From NCBI RefSeq assembly GCF_002127325.2, contig NC_035433.2:84308951-84372950 (forward strand): 64,000 bases of DNA, in the 5' to 3' direction. Under the pieces are notes generated by a model. It ran no database searches. It saw only the letters and a program-made list of their open reading frames with translations, and was not told the DNA's origin. Of this stretch, positions 1-10,749 are shown in pieces. The translations under genes and the position numbers were made by a program. The stretch's first letter is position 1; every line of letters starts with the position of its first letter. Origin of the DNA: Helianthus annuus. Taxonomy: Eukaryota; Streptophyta; Magnoliopsida; Asterales; Asteraceae.

Positions 1-2010
1 ACGGTTCTTCACCGTCACCTTGTTCAGTTCCCTGTAGTCTATACACATCCTGAACGTACCGTCTTTCTTTTTCATGAAAAGCACTGGAGCTCCCCAAGGC
101 GAAGAGCTTGGACGAATGAAGCCCTTTTCCAAGAGCTCTTGTAGCTGCTTTGACAATTCTTCTAATTCTGATGGAGCTAGACGATATGGTGCGCGAGCTA
201 TGGGTGCTGCTCCTGGAGCGAGCTCGATCTGAAATTCAACCTGACGATGAGGCGGTAAGCCAGGTAAATCTTCAGGAAACACCTGAGGGAAGTCACGCAC
301 GACTGGTATATCCTCCAATTTCTTTTCCTTTACTGATGCGTCTGAAACAAGAGCCAAAATGGCTGTGTGACCTTTACGTAAGCACTTCTGAGCCTTCAAG
401 AAGGAGATGATTCCGACCACTGCACCACTCTTGTCACCTTGAACTTCGAGAGGTTCCTGACCAGAACGTGGAATACGAATGATCTTCTCACTGCATAAGA
501 TTTCTGCCTGGTGTTGGGATAACCAATCCATCCCAATCACGACGTCGAAACTTCCCAAAACTATGGGAATGAGATCAATAGAGAAGGCTTGACCAGCTAG
601 GATAAGATTACAACCCTGAACTACGTGCATGGCTTCTAGACTTTTACCGTTAGCTAACTCTACTACATGTTTGGTGGGTAAAAGTGTTGGTGCACGTTTT
701 AGCAGTTGACACATTTTCACAGACATATAGCTTGTATCCGCACCCGAATCAAACAAAACAGTAACGTAAACATTGTCGAGGAGAAACTTACCCATAACAA
801 CGTTGGGATCATTCACTGCGTCGCCACGACCTAGTACGAATGCACGGCCCCTTGCCTTGTTGCCGTTGTTGTTTCCCCCATTGTTGTTGTTGCCATTGCC
901 CTGGTTGTTGTTGTTGTTGTTCTGGTTCCTGTTGAGTTGTGGGCAGTGTCTCTTGATGTGGCCTTCAGCACCACAATTGTAGCATCCCTTGTTGCCCCGT
1001 TGTTGGTTAGGCTGAGCGTGAGGCTGCTGCTGATTTTGGTTCGCAGGACGAAGGCTTCTACAGTCTTTGGCCTCGTGACCCATCTTGAGGCATCTTTGAC
1101 AACGACCCTTGGTACACTGGCCGTTGTGGTGCCTGTTGCAGTTGTTGCACTTTGGAAGATTTCCGCGATATCCACCCTGCCTGTGGCTACCTGACGACTG
1201 CTGGTTAGGGCTTTGATAGTTGTCAGTCTTTCGCTGCTGATTCTGGGACTGAACCGAAACTGATGCTTTGCTTGAATCCCCCTCCCATTTCCTCTTGTTG
1301 TCACTGACGGTAACGGGAGTAGCTGAAGGAGTGACTGTAGCAGTAGCGCTGACACGCTTAGGCAGTTTATTCTGATCCACTGCCTGATTGGTGATGCGAT
1401 GAGCGAGACGCTGGATTTCCTGGATGTTGTCGAGGTTAGCTGAGGTAACATGGCTCTGGATTTCTGGTGCCAACCCCTTGAGATACATTTCGATGCGCTT
1501 GTATGGAGGGTCTACCATAGTTGGACACAGCACGGCCAGCTCGTTTGACCGCTTGGTATACGCTTCAATCTCCGACCCAACCATTTTCAGATTATACAGC
1601 TCGTCTTCTAGCTTGTGAATATCTTCACGCGTGCAATACTCACGCTTGATGAGTTCCTTGAAATCGTTCCAGGGTGTGGCGTTAGCAGCTGCCAACCCCA
1701 GAATTTGCACCTGCGCGTTCCACGAGGTTAGCGCGATTCCTTCTAACGTGCCGGTGGCGTATTTCACCCTGCGTGCCTCAGGGCATTCGCACATTTCGAA
1801 TACTGATTCTAGCTTCTCGAACCAGTGGAGGAGTCCAACCGCTCCTTCTGTGCCGCTGAACGTGCCGGGACGGCAGTCCATAAAGTTCTTGAATGTGCAG
1901 ACAGGCTGCTGCGCGTGTTGACCTGCTTGAGCTGCTGCAACTGCCGCAGCAACTTGGGCTTGAACAAGAGCCTCTAACTGGGCTTGTGTCATGTTAATTC
2001 TTCCAGCCAT
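1..2010 (-). CDS. Ty3/gypsy gag-pol polyprotein (partial, C-terminus outside window)
   Basis: This structural and enzymatic polyprotein of a gypsy element is read from ATG at 2010 for exactly 670 codons to the left edge, and I find no stop or frameshift. The N-terminus is an Ala/Gln-rich helix, then a retrotransposon gag domain (roughly residues 35-220, with LKGLAPEIQ near its end). A Gln/Asn-rich linker follows with cysteine knuckles: [12 protein letters not shown], then [14 protein letters not shown] and [14 protein letters not shown], which are C-x2-C-x4-H-x4-C. After a poly-Asn stretch comes a pepsin-like protease, [13 protein letters not shown], with a downstream [11 protein letters not shown] block. 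The reverse transcriptase start follows, with [20 protein letters not shown] and [14 protein letters not shown]. The catalytic YxDD box, RNase H and integrase would lie outside the window. Smaller ORFs over this stretch on either strand are shadows. Confidence 0.93.
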   Translation of the reverse strand, partial: MAGRINMTQAQLEALVQAQVAAAVAAAQAGQHAQQPVCTFKNFMDCRPGTFSGTEGAVGLLHWFEKLESVFEMCECPEARRVKYATGTLEGIALTSWNAQVQILGLAAANATPWNDFKELIKREYCTREDIHKLEDELYNLKMVGSEIEAYTKRSNELAVLCPTMVDPPYKRIEMYLKGLAPEIQSHVTSANLDNIQEIQRLAHRITNQAVDQNKLPKRVSATATVTPSATPVTVSDNKRKWEGDSSKASVSVQSQNQQRKTDNYQSPNQQSSGSHRQGGYRGNLPKCNNCNRHHNGQCTKGRCQRCLKMGHEAKDCRSLRPANQNQQQPHAQPNQQRGNKGCYNCGAEGHIKRHCPQLNRNQNNNNNNQGNGNNNNGGNNNGNKARGRAFVLGRGDAVNDPNVVMGKFLLDNVYVTVLFDSGADTSYMSVKMCQLLKRAPTLLPTKHVVELANGKSLEAMHVVQGCNLILAGQAFSIDLIPIVLGSFDVVIGMDWLSQHQAEILCSEKIIRIPRSGQEPLEVQGDKSGAVVGIISFLKAQKCLRKGHTAILALVSDASVKEKKLEDIPVVRDFPQVFPEDLPGLPPHRQVEFQIELAPGAAPIARAPYRLAPSELEELSKQLQELLEKGFIRPSSSPWGAPVLFMKKKDGTFRMCIDYRELNKVTVKNR

Positions 2011-2317
2011 TGATCTTCATGTCAAAGGCGAAATAGGTGAGAAAAGTTCGCGAATAGTGCGATGACAGAAGAGTGTAAGCACGTAAGGGTTCTTAAGCAA
2101 TAGCAAATAGTGAGCATTGTAGTCTAAGCATACCACGAGCAAAGTTCTAAGTAATTCTAGCAAGTAGGCAATAAACGTAAACCTTATTACCTAAAATGTC
2201 GAGTCTTGCACGTGGAGCGAAGCGCCGTTGTGGATCGTTGAGAGCACTGTTTTGGTTATAGTCTGGTTTTAATAAAAACGTTTTCCCATATTAAAACCAA
2301 GTTCTCTATAACCAATG

Positions 2318-2329
2318 GCTCTGATACCA
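2318..2329 (-). other. Primer-binding site of the gypsy element (tRNA-iMet type)
   Basis: The minus strand reads TGGTATCAGAGC, the complement of the 3' end of plant initiator tRNA-Met, three bases inside the LTR end TGTGACA. It fixes the 5' LTR boundary and the element's orientation. Confidence 0.9.
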
Positions 2330-2814
2330 ATCTGTCACACCCCCAAAATTCCACACGCAGAGTACCACCGCTTGGGAGCGTGACATGACCAGGATCAAGC
2401 CATCAATCATATCAAACATAGCATTTAATAATAATAAAAGTCATTAAAGTAGTTCATCATGACATGATCGATGTTTCAAAACCAAGCATTGTTTAAGTAG
2501 CGGAAGCATTGTTGTAAACCCAAGTTAAAAATACGGAAATGTCATAAGTGTCCAACAAAGTAATACGATCCTTGTCCACAACGACCGGCTCCTCTTTGTG
2601 CAAGCTCCATGTACCTAACGATCTGCAAGGCATGTAACAGAATGATCAACAAACTAGTTGAGCGAGTTCACAGTAAGTAAGTGCGTAACAGTAAGTAACG
2701 GGTGGCTCTACTGGGCCGATAGTAAGTTGTATAGGTGGGGGCTTCCCATGTTATGTGACCACTAGACTATTCGTATCAACTACTCGTATCATCCCTGTTC
2801 TTCTTCCGAGAACA

Positions 2815-3050
2815 GTAGCGCGTATGGGGTGTACGTAGGTTTTACGCACGTATCCTTCACAACCGAGGATAGGAGACGCGGGGGTGTACGTGGGTTTCAC
2901 GTACGTATCCTTTGTACCGAGGATAGAAGTAAGTAATGCGTACACGTAGGTTTTACGTGCGTGCCTGACATCCGAGGCAGTGATTGGCATATGACCACGT
3001 AGGTGTTATCCTAACCTACGGAACCGTCCTGACATCCGAGGATCATGGTA
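2815..3050. repeat. Degenerate tandem repeat inside the gypsy LTR
   Basis: About four imperfect units of roughly 60-70 bp alternate a GTACGTAGGTTTTACG-like segment with an ACCGAGGATAG-like segment. Divergence between units is high, so the array is old or evolving by replication slippage. It lies in the upstream half of the LTR in plus coordinates, which is the 3' half on the element's own strand. Confidence 0.65.
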
Positions 3051-3484
3051 GGTGATAGTCTAGGAAAAGCATATGTACGTTCTTAGTCAATTGTAACCTT
3101 TATCCCATTCCCACAACCCGGGAATCCCATGCCTTAGTAGGAGTGTGAACTCACCTGGGTTTGCTCGGCAGACAGTAAAATGCTCAAATATACAGTAAGA
3201 GATCAACCACGTCCTATCATGGTTACTTATGCAAGTTAGGTTCGTACTCAACTATTGCACGTATAAGCTACACGTATGTATACACATATAATCATGGCGA
3301 GAATCACGTATGCATGTGAACCGGTAAGAGCATAGCATTAACATTCATGTGTGATCCAATGTCTAAGCCCGAAATACAAACAGCCCAATTATCATGTCGG
3401 CCCAAACAGATAAGCAGTCCAATAACATAACAGTCATAAGATTGGACCCGTGGCAGTGTAGGCCCAAAACAGTGTACGTGCAGC

Positions 3485-3710
3485 TAGTCTCGAGTCGCAA
3501 CCGGCGATCTCGAGTCGCAACCGGGATTACGAGTCACAACAGCTGATTACGAGTCGCAACAGGAGGTTGCGAGTCGCAATGGTGATTTCGGTTCATCATG
3601 GTCCGGTTACGAGTCGCAACGGGACTCGCAACCATGGTCTCGGCTTGCTGTTGTGGTCTCGAGTCGTGATTGTGAGGTTTCGACTCGCAATCTGAGTCGC
3701 AACCCGGTGT
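3485..3710. repeat. GAGTCGCAAC word array inside the gypsy LTR
   Basis: The core GAGTCGCAAC or a one-base variant occurs about ten times within roughly 220 bp, spaced irregularly and in both orientations (for example ACTCGCAACC). Spacers are not conserved, so this resembles clustered binding sites rather than a simple tandem repeat. The GAGTCG core is shared with the word of copia element RE3. Confidence 0.75.
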
Positions 3711-4507
3711 GTAACTGATTTTCCTGATTTCCTAAATTCAATCCCAATCACTTCCGTAAATTCAGCAAACAAGTTTGGCAGTTTCGGAATTCAGATTAAA
3801 CTCATAATTTAATCAGTTTCAAAACACATTCAACCTGTTCATATCATGTTCAAGAACAGCATCAAAACTAAACCGAAACATAATCATATCCTCATACTAG
3901 CATGCCACCTAATTCTTTAATCACAGCCGGTTATCAAACAACATCCGGACCAATCTAATTCAATAATCATGCAGCCGGTTCACAATCAATAATAACCATT
4001 ATCATAAACAACATGTTAACAAGAATTCTTCGGGTATCAAGCAATTATCAATCATACAAACAATAACACACAACCAATAACATAATCACTAACCGGATTA
4101 AAGAAGGAAAAGAGGGTGATCCGAGTAGGGGATGTTCTTGCCGTCGGGTTCCAAGCAACCGAGAGAGAGGTAGAGAGCAAATAGGGTTTGTGTGTGTGTT
4201 ATGAAAATTGTAACAACAATGAGAATCAACCCTTACCCCTTGGTTTTGGTGTTTGCGAGTGGGGAGTGGGCCGAGCCCAACTCGGTTATCAAATGAGGTC
4301 CGATTTCCAAGTGTGGCCCAATGGGCTTGTATAACCGGTTGGTCTTGCGCGATTGGGTTCTAGTGTGTGGTTTGGGCTCGTGCAACACACAACATACATA
4401 CACATATAATGCACATAAACATAACATACCAAGTATTCATTCAATTAATAACATTCTCGTAAACACATATCGTTACTCAAAATAAGTCTAAAGTTCGCGT
4501 TGTCACA

Positions 4508-4929
4508 CAATGTGCTTGGTGGATGGATCCTGGGCAATCATATGCTTCGCGGTAATACTTCGCTTGTGGAATTTGTGGGTGTGACAGTTACTGTATATAT
4601 TGGAAGCTTGTATAGTTTATTTGATTGTATGAATTTTTCAGCTTTTTTATTTTTTTCATATTCTGTTACAAATGTGCGGCATTTAAAAAAAAATATTTCG
4701 TCATAAATGCGTGAAAAAAACTTTAATAATAAAATAAGGAAATGGTGCAGGAAATGTGTCAGAAAATTTCCAACACCATTTTTTGTGTTACGTTGAAAAT
4801 TGCGTAGTACATGGTCTCGAACGGGGCTTTTCCAGCACTAAGGTTTTATTGTAAATCCGTAGAAAATCATAATTTGCAAAGCATTTGTAACGGAAAAGTG
4901 TGTTGAAAATCACCATTTTTCTAATAGTG
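4508..4929 (-). mobile_element. CACTA-like (En/Spm) transposon end, remnant
   Basis: Read on the minus strand, the segment starts at 4929 with CACTATTAGAAAAATGGTG, the CACTA terminus followed by the A-rich subterminal start common in plant CACTA elements. It then shows related GTTGAAAAT/GGAAAA-type words over about 200 bp. The gypsy LTR at 4507 interrupts it, so only one end is visible. The other end and a 3-bp target duplication were not seen. It could instead be a non-autonomous derivative. Confidence 0.5.
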
Positions 4930-5490
4930 TTTTAAGGAAAGTTATGTTGGTTTTTGTAATGCCATATAATATATGTGTAAAGAAACAGTTTTCTTTCTTT
5001 TTTTCTTTTTTTTTTTTCTGGTACGTTTTGAAAATATAAATCCTTTATACATTTCAAATTATCATTGTTTAACGTTATGCATACCAAGTTATTGGTCCTG
5101 GATTAAATATCAAGACTAGAAATGTGAACTTGTGAACACGTGTATGGAGTGTGATACGCACGTAATGTGCCACACAAGCACTTTGGGTTTTGACCAAGTA
5201 ATGTAAACTCATATTAATTAACTTGATTATTTTACTAAATGGTGTAAAAAACAAGTACTTGGTGGATTCATATTATAACTTAGGTACGTTTTGGATAACT
5301 TTTAATTTTTCCCCTTTTCATCCATTACTTTTTATGAATTTTCCTATAAATGAACAAACATAATTTAAGCTTAAGATTTTTCTTTGCGTAAATATAATTC
5401 CCTTTTAAACCGATTATTTAAATGGATTTTTCTATTCATACACGACCTATTCAATTTACAATCCCTAGTAAGAGATCATAAACATTCAAA
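4930..5490. other. Intergenic, AT-rich; upstream region of peptide gene 1
   Basis: No coding region or transposon structure is apparent. It is rich in T-runs and AT. The last ~100 bases lead into the W-box/TATA promoter of the small secreted-peptide gene. Confidence 0.5.
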
Positions 5491-5530
5491 GTCAAAGTCA
5501 AACAATGTGGTGCCTCGCATACTATAAATA
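5491..5530 (+). promoter_or_regulatory. Promoter of peptide gene 1: two W-boxes and a TATA box
   Basis: GTCAA occurs at 5491-5495 and 5497-5501 in AAGTCAAAGTCAAAC. On the minus strand this gives tandem TTGACTTTGACTT, that is, W-box cores TTGAC(T) bound by WRKY factors. TATAAATA lies at 5523-5530, about 124 bases before the ATG. The same arrangement with similar spacing occurs upstream of the paralogue at 53 kb, so it is probably functional and suggests wound- or pathogen-type induction. The induction claim is inference. Confidence 0.7.
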
Positions 5531-5646
5531 ACCCTCTCTTCAACATCCAAACAATTCATCAAACCCTAACACTTTTACCTTTTGTCCATTCACTAAATTT
5601 TTTATTCATTCTTTTTGTTCTTTGCATATTAATCCACACAACAAAC

Positions 5647-5913
5647 ATGCGACTAGAAACCAAAAATATAGCCATATTAACATTGGTTCTACTTATATTC
5701 GTAAATTTCCAACAAAATGGAGCCTGTAGACTTCTTGGAGGAGAACATCTCTTGTTATCATCCCTACAGCGTGGCCCAGTACGACCCCCTGGGAACCCAT
5801 GCGGTAACACAGGCAATGGTGGTGGCTCGTGTGTCGGTTCCAGGAAGGTAGCTGGTCGCCATGTTGTTGGTGCTCCACCGCCACCGTTAACTTCTACTTC
5901 CATGGATCACTGA
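5647..5913 (+). CDS. Small secreted peptide precursor, copy 1 (88 aa, family not recognised)
   Basis: The 88-residue protein has a clear signal peptide: polar start (residues 1-7), hydrophobic core (8-21), and probable cleavage near NGA-26. After it comes a short RLLG motif, a variable stretch, and a Gly/Asn-rich block with two cysteines nine residues apart (C52...C62) inside PPGNPCGNTGNGGGSC and VGSRKVAGR. The tail is Pro-rich. Start, signal peptide, RLLG, two-Cys block and VAGR are shared with the paralogue at 53175-53447; the 5' and 3' UTRs are also similar. Size, secretion signal and a conserved C-terminal block are typical of plant peptide-hormone or phytocytokine precursors, but I do not match it to a named family (CLE, CEP, PIP, RALF, IDA and Pep motifs are absent). 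No intron is needed. Probably apoplastic. Confidence 0.75.
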   Translation: MRLETKNIAILTLVLLIFVNFQQNGACRLLGGEHLLLSSLQRGPVRPPGNPCGNTGNGGGSCVGSRKVAGRHVVGAPPPPLTSTSMDH

Positions 5914-6135
5914 TGTACTGGCCAACGAACGATCACCATGCATATATAATATTAACAACCTTACAAAGCACTTTTTTTCCAAAATACTCTGTTGTCATTT
6001 TTTTCTTATCTTTGTCCATTCTTTAGATTCATTATTCATGATTAACTGTGTGTATCTTTTGCTTATATCTTGTATTATTTAATAAGAAATTATATAAAGA
6101 CATGCATGGTTTCAGTTCTTTACAACCAACAATGC
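5914..6135 (+). other. 3' UTR-like conserved tract of peptide gene 1
   Basis: Words such as ACTGGCCA, TTAACAACCTTACAAA, GATTCATTATTCATGATT and GCATGGTT recur in order after the paralogue at 53.4-53.7 kb. The duplication therefore included the 3' UTR and some downstream DNA. AATAAGAAAT near 6080 is a possible polyadenylation signal. Confidence 0.55.
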
Positions 6136-6825
6136 GCACAAAGTTATATACAATACTTCGACTAATGACGAGTGTTATATTATTTCTTTTAGTGGTAACT
6201 AGAAATTTCATCTAACCTAACGAGATGTAAAGGGAAACATGTATATTACATAATAGGAAAGTCTATTGACAGAAGCATTTCATGTTACCACAAATTAAAA
6301 GTGCTCCGGTACAAAGAAAAGATAAAAATTGTTCCATGCCATATCGCCATGTACTTTACATTGGTTATAATATTTTGAAACTATATAGACATGTATCAGA
6401 AAATATTGTTCAAAATTGAAAAAGAAATAATATTTAGAGACACCATTTAAAAAGACGTCCATCATCTATATGTAATAAGGTTGATATCATACTAATATTC
6501 ACGCGGTTTTAAATTGTTAGCAATAATTTTAAAATTGTGCCTAATTGGTTCAACTAATTAGTAATAGTTGCCCAAAAGGTTTACCTAAACTAATGCAGCT
6601 ATTTCTGTTGCTAATTTTAATTGAACTTCTACACCTTCAGAACTCAAATATTGTAAAGACTAAAAACCAAAAACTAGCCACCCATAGCTGGCTTGACTCA
6701 TTTTCAATCTTGAAAAACCAATGAATTTCCTTTGGATTACTTTTAGATTAGCACATTCTACGGTCACTATTATACATATTTCTTTATTCGAGAGATTGCG
6801 ATATTGCAGTGAAAGACATAAAGGA
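6136..6825. other. Intergenic, nothing identified
   Basis: AT-rich sequence without a convincing ORF, tandem repeat or terminal repeat structure on either strand. Confidence 0.4.
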
Positions 6826-6829
6826 CTTA

Positions 6830-7141
6830 ATCCTACTCAATATGCATGTGAAAAGGAAGTCGGTTTAAGTCTAATTAGTGGATGAGACGACAAACAAGAA
6901 AAGAAAAGGATTAAGATTGGTTTGATTTAATTAGTAGATAGAATTAGAGTCTTTGAGTTAATGTTAATCAAGTTGTTTATTGTTGCATACTAGGAGTTAG
7001 GGTTAGTAGGAAACAAGTTATGTATAGTATAAATAAGTGGATTGTAATTGAATTGTATGTGCCATTTTTACCAATAATAGTTCGGAGTTGACCCAAAACC
7101 GATTGTTTATGAGAGTAGTTCGATCCAATGGATTTTCAACA
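6830..7141 (+). mobile_element. LTR fragment (3' part) of a decayed retrotransposon
   Basis: A TATA-like GTATAAATAAG (near 7030) and a region ending TTTTCAACA at 7141 sit immediately before a PBS-like TGGTATCAGGGC. This is the layout of the 3' end of a 5' LTR. The 5' boundary of the LTR is not definable, and no matching second LTR was seen. Confidence 0.55.
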
Positions 7142-7143
7142 TT

Positions 7144-7155
7144 TGGTATCAGGGC
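7144..7155 (+). other. Primer-binding-site-like sequence
   Basis: TGGTATCAGGGC differs by one base from the canonical Met-tRNA site TGGTATCAGAGC and follows an LTR-like end directly. Confidence 0.6.
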
Positions 7156-7690
7156 TAAAGATCGAGACCTGAGGGAAGAGACTGAAAGAATACCTGACCC
7201 GAAGAAGACTCGAACAAAAACGACAATCGACTATCGACTATCGACAAGTGAAACATCATTGTTTATGACATCTGATCCAGAAGTCGTCGAGAACGTGTGG
7301 TTCTTTCGGAGTTAAGAGCCAATCAACTTAACTTACAATCGAGCCAAAGATGATAGAATACAACGTGATCTATGTGAGATGTTGTAGTTAAATCCAGAGA
7401 CAGTCAATCAAACTATATAAAGTGATTGGAGTGGAGTTGTGCATTTCAATCGAGGAGGTGACTAAATCGCTCAAATATCTGAGTCGCAACATGTCTTAAA
7501 AGCGACATTCATGGTCGAAGAACTATGGCCCAATACATGTGTGGCGTCATCATTCGCTCAATCCGAATTCATTGAGGAATAACTGAACAATCATATAAGC
7601 TCGAGAAGAACAATTTTAAAAAAGAGGGAAACAAGTTGCTCGATCAGAACATAGCCAAATAAAAACAGTTGAAGACGCTTGATGTAGACC
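7156..7690 (+). pseudogene. Decayed gag-like remnant
   Basis: Downstream of the PBS there is no long frame. The 7575-7680 segment (CAATCATATAAGCTC-GAGAAGAAC... CAGAACATAGC) is clearly homologous to 51125-51215, so the two are copies of one ancient repeat. The position after a PBS suggests leader/gag DNA. Frames are broken by several stops, so no product is expected. The ORF across the PBS (7088-7315) is an artefact. Confidence 0.45.
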
Positions 7691-8150
7691 ATGATTGTCA
7701 TTATTATTAGTATATGTAAATAGTGAAACATAATGAATAGTGCTAGGCAGCTCCTAGCAACTATTCATTAGTTAAGGTTATTGATCTTTATTTAACATGA
7801 GACATTATAATAATAAAATATATATAACGAAGTATAGTATATTAACATGGATTCACCAACTCTCCGCCTGCGCCAAGCCTAAATATAGACCGTGTTAGGC
7901 GACTCGCGTAACCAAGCTTTGGCTTATCATTAAAACTTAGCATATAAACCGGCATGCAAATAATGTATCCTTGATAACGACAGAAGATGTGTTTCCCCAA
8001 ATGGGTTAACTACTTCTCCATATGGTTTCCCTTATTAGTATATGGGTTGTTACATACCATGAGTGTATTAATAAGTAATAAGCTTCATGTATTACGGTTC
8101 TCAAAAACACCCACAAAAAAAAAAATCCAAAAATATGTCTTTTAGTTATT
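7691..8150. other. Unassigned sequence left of the copia nest
   Basis: No ORF or repeat is recognised. It includes an imperfect short palindrome around GCTAGGCAGCTCCTAGC (7742-7758). The left truncation point of RE1 must lie in or near this stretch. Confidence 0.35.
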
Positions 8151-8159
8151 TAGTTCTGC

Positions 8160-9160
8160 ATTTAAGGGGGAGAAATTCAGAAAAAACCAAAAACATTGAA
8201 AAGTTTCAAAAATACAAAAACATTAAAAAACCAAAAAACCAAAAATGAGTTTCTTGGAAAGATAAGAGAAGACGACGATACACCAGTGGTCTGTCAAATA
8301 CGATCAAAATGCAAAATGAAAAACGATAAGTAGCTCTACTAATGATGTATCGGTAGGTTCACAATCAGATTAAAACGTGCAGGTTGATATAAACAGAACG
8401 AACTGCAAACCAGGTGGGAACCATTCATTGGCATATGTTCTTGGTACCGAAATTTCGTTTGATAGTATGCCGAGGTTTTGAGATATGCGGTCTTTATGCT
8501 GATTTATCATCTGGGTATCATGGTTGAATCTTTTACCGAAAAATAACGGGGACGCAAGTCAATATCTTCCATGATACCATACATATGTGTAAATATTGCA
8601 TACGACCTCAATAAGTGATAAACATATCACATCCACCCATTGAATAAGTGATAAAATATCACAGTTTATGCGGGAGTCAAGTTCGTCTCTTTGTCGGTAC
8701 GATGGTACTAACCTGTTCATGGACTTGCTCCTGTGCCCTGCATGCATCTGAAAATCAAGTTCCTCATCAATAAGTGATTTAATCACATAGGGCTTGTTTT
8801 CAATAAAAAATTAGTGAGTATCTCACAATCTATACGTTCAAACAGATGATAAACGGCATACTCACCGGTAAGATAAATTCTCGTGCATGTCTTGATACGG
8901 GAATGTGTCGTGAGTGGATGAACACCGGCGATAAATATAAATCATACATTAAATCGTATCTCCTAATCGTGATTACATTTGATAAGTTAAGCTTATGTGA
9001 ACAACAATACTGATAATCGTGGTAGGATGCTTATCTTAGTATTTACAAGAAACAAAAACCGTTTTGACAAGACCGTAAGCTGGTATGATTATCTTACCTT
9101 GAAACTCGAAAAATCTTGGTAATTAGTGTACAGTTAGTTAATGTCGGTTAATGTTTGTTT
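8160..9160 (+). other. RE1 post-pol non-coding spacer
   Basis: It begins with AAGGGGGAGAAA (8164-8175), then A-rich text with ATACAAAAACATT. Degenerate blocks follow that line up in order with RE2 at 17540-18480: the AAAACGAACTG block, the CATCTGGGTATCA block, the CTCACC...CATGTCTTGATACGGG block, and the ACTGATAATCGT...GGATGCTT block. No ORF is supported. The same opening occurs in RE3 (minus, 23824-23760), so this is a conserved non-coding module between pol and the third ORF. Confidence 0.6.
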
Positions 9161-9394
9161 TAGTTTACCTCTTTTAATTAGATTTTTTAGTTTTGTTTTT
9201 GTTTATAAATTGCTTTTCATTAGCCGAAGTTGAAGCTCGAATGTTTCCTACCTGGAAAAAAGCCCAAAACCAACTTGTCTTTAATATCACAAGTTCATAA
9301 ACTTCATAAAAATCCTTTTTTGCAAAATTGGTAAACATAAAACAAATTCTGTTCAATCTGTTCATGTCTCTTCATAAGTTGGTGACACTTGTGT

Positions 9395-9605
9395 TTGGTG
9401 AGTCAACGAAGAACCCTTTGGTCAACGAAGAATTGTGTTGGTCAACGAAGAACCATTCTTCGTGGCCATTCTTCGCTGTTTTGGGTCTTCACGAAAAACC
9501 TTAGGTTCTTCGTGGATCAAGTTAACTGGGCTAAACTGTTTTGGCCCATCAAGGTTCTTCGTCGGCCCATTATAGGTTCTTCGTAGGGTTTGGGTTCTTC
9601 ATGGG
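9395..9605 (+). promoter_or_regulatory. RE1 word array upstream of the internal promoter
   Basis: ACGAAGAA or its complement TTCTTCGT occurs seven times exactly in about 210 bp, usually as ACGAAGAACC/GGTTCTTCGT, in both orientations and with unconserved spacers. It ends about 15 bases upstream of a TATA box. This looks like a cluster of sites for one DNA-binding protein. Confidence 0.75.
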
Positions 9606-9613
9606 GAAAGGTG

Positions 9614-9622
9614 TATAAAAAG
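9614..9622 (+). promoter_or_regulatory. TATA box of the RE1 third-ORF transcription unit
   Basis: TATAAAAAG, followed by a CT-rich leader (9640-9720) and then a donor-like AAAG|GTATTAA at 9773/9774. It lies downstream of where pol would end and upstream of the third ORF, so it would drive a separate mRNA. RE3 has the same arrangement on its own strand. Confidence 0.65.
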
Positions 9623-9773
9623 GCGGTCCATTGTGTCAGGTTATCTTTATCACTCATTTCAAATTCATCTTTCACTTTTTCACTTATGCGACTGTTCATC
9701 ATCCTCATCTTCAAAAAACCTCATCTAACTTAAAATAAAATCCATCTTGTTTCTGTGATACTTTGAGATAAAG

Positions 9774-10749
9774 GTATTAATCAAAATCAAGATCATCATT
9801 TTTGAATCCTCTGTTTTACTCCGATGAATGTTTGAGAGAAAAAGATAACTGATGTTTGATAAACTCCACATTTATATATGTTCATGTTTTATTTGATTTT
9901 TGATATTCTTGTGATATATAAAGATCCGTAACATGTGTGTTTGTGGGTGTCGAATATAATGAATCAAATTTCTTCAAAATGTTCATGTTAAAACCCCTAT
10001 TTAACTGTTTTTTTTTTGTTCGAAATCTCTATTCTTGACGAAAAATCAGAAACTAGATGAATAGTTATTTGATATTTTGTTAATGGATTGAAATTTTTGA
10101 ATGAAATTGATTGTTTGAGGTTTTAACTGTTCGAACAGGGGTTTTGGATTTAATGTCAAGATGTTGTTTTGATGTTTGTTAAGATGGTTTTTGTAAACCT
10201 AGGTTTGTGTTGATTCTTTTGTTAGTTGTTTTTAAATGGCTCTTGTCAATATGCTCTTAAAAGATTACACTTGAATTAAATGTGAAATTGGGGACGAAGA
10301 ATAGCCAACAGATGAAAAATCTTTTTTCCTTGTGGACGAAAAACTCCTATCAGACGAAGAACCATTTTTTGTTGCAATCAGATGAAGAACCATTCTTCTC
10401 TGAACTCAGACGAAGAACCCTCCTTTTGTGAAATTACACGAAGAACCATTCTTCGCTGATTGATTGACGCAGATCCAGTCAACGAAGAATGGGATCAATT
10501 GTTGACTAAGGTTTTTCGTGGGTCTTATTCACGAAGAACCTGATTCTTCGTAGATATAGGTTCTTCATCCAATAGAGGTTCTTCGTCTAGTGGTCACTTA
10601 GTGTAAAATAGGTTCTTCGTGTGATAAAAACTTGGTGAAAATTTGGTTTTTTCTTAGTGTGTTCTGTCCACTGTTACTGTTCACATGTTCAAATTTAAGT
10701 GTCAAGTGTTCTTGTTTATCTTGCTTATTGTGGATGTTTTTATGTGTAG
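9774..10749 (+). other. Predicted 5'-UTR intron of the RE1 third ORF
   Basis: Donor AAAG|GTATTAATC at 9774; acceptor TTTTTATGTGTAG| ends at 10749 with a T-rich tract before it, and the next three bases are the ATG. The interval (976 bp) has no long ORF, is T-rich, and contains a second word array. RE3 has an intron with the same donor context (AAAG|GTATTTTG) and an acceptor three bases before its ATG. Splicing is predicted, not observed. Confidence 0.6.
10290..10625 (+). repeat. RE1 word array within the predicted intron
   Basis: Nine exact ACGAAGAA/TTCTTCGT words plus near variants (GATGAAGAACC, TTCTTCATCC) occur in about 330 bp, in both orientations. It is the same word as upstream of the TATA box and in the LTR. 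Confidence 0.75.

Larger units (their letters stand above)
1..4507 (-). mobile_element. Ty3/gypsy LTR retrotransposon, 5' half (LTR, PBS, gag-pol)
   Basis: The minus strand reads 5' LTR (4507-2333), a tRNA-Met primer-binding site (2329-2318), a 300-bp leader, and an uninterrupted gag-pol frame from 2010 to the window edge. The order gag, CCHC knuckles, protease, reverse transcriptase in one frame is Ty3/gypsy. The single fused ORF and the 2.2-kb LTR fit a chromovirus such as Tekay/Del; that lineage is inference. The 3' half and 3' LTR lie left of the window, so the age cannot be estimated. The intact frame argues for a fairly recent insertion. The right flank CAATG (4508-4512) should be one copy of the target duplication. 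Confidence 0.9.
2333..4507 (-). mobile_element. 5' LTR of the gypsy element
   Basis: The LTR starts TGTGACAACGCG at 4507 and ends GGGGGTGTGACA at 2333 (minus strand), about 2175 bp, with TG...CA ends. It contains two internal repeat arrays, described separately. It should carry the promoter and polyadenylation site of the element; I did not identify a convincing TATA box. Confidence 0.85.

Noticed and set aside
831..1451. 206-codon Ser/Thr-rich minus-strand ORF
   Set aside because: It lies in another frame of the gypsy gag-pol region, whose real frame has CCHC knuckles and protease motifs; the Thr/Ser repeats come from Gln/Asn codons read out of frame.
2318..2329. tRNA gene
   Set aside because: Only the 12-base complement of the tRNA-Met 3' end is present; it is a primer-binding site. 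The same applies at 7144, 14549, 39301 and 44158.
5559..5903. 114-codon minus-strand ORF opposite peptide gene 1
   Set aside because: No signal peptide or paralogue; the plus-strand frame is conserved in the 53 kb copy with promoter and UTRs, so the antisense frame is a shadow.
5647..5913. Assignment of the peptide genes to CLE, CEP, PIP, RALF, IDA or Pep families
   Set aside because: The hallmark C-terminal motifs of these families are absent; only general precursor architecture fits.
7088..7315. 75-codon ORF
   Set aside because: It crosses the end of an LTR and a PBS and has no recognisable content.
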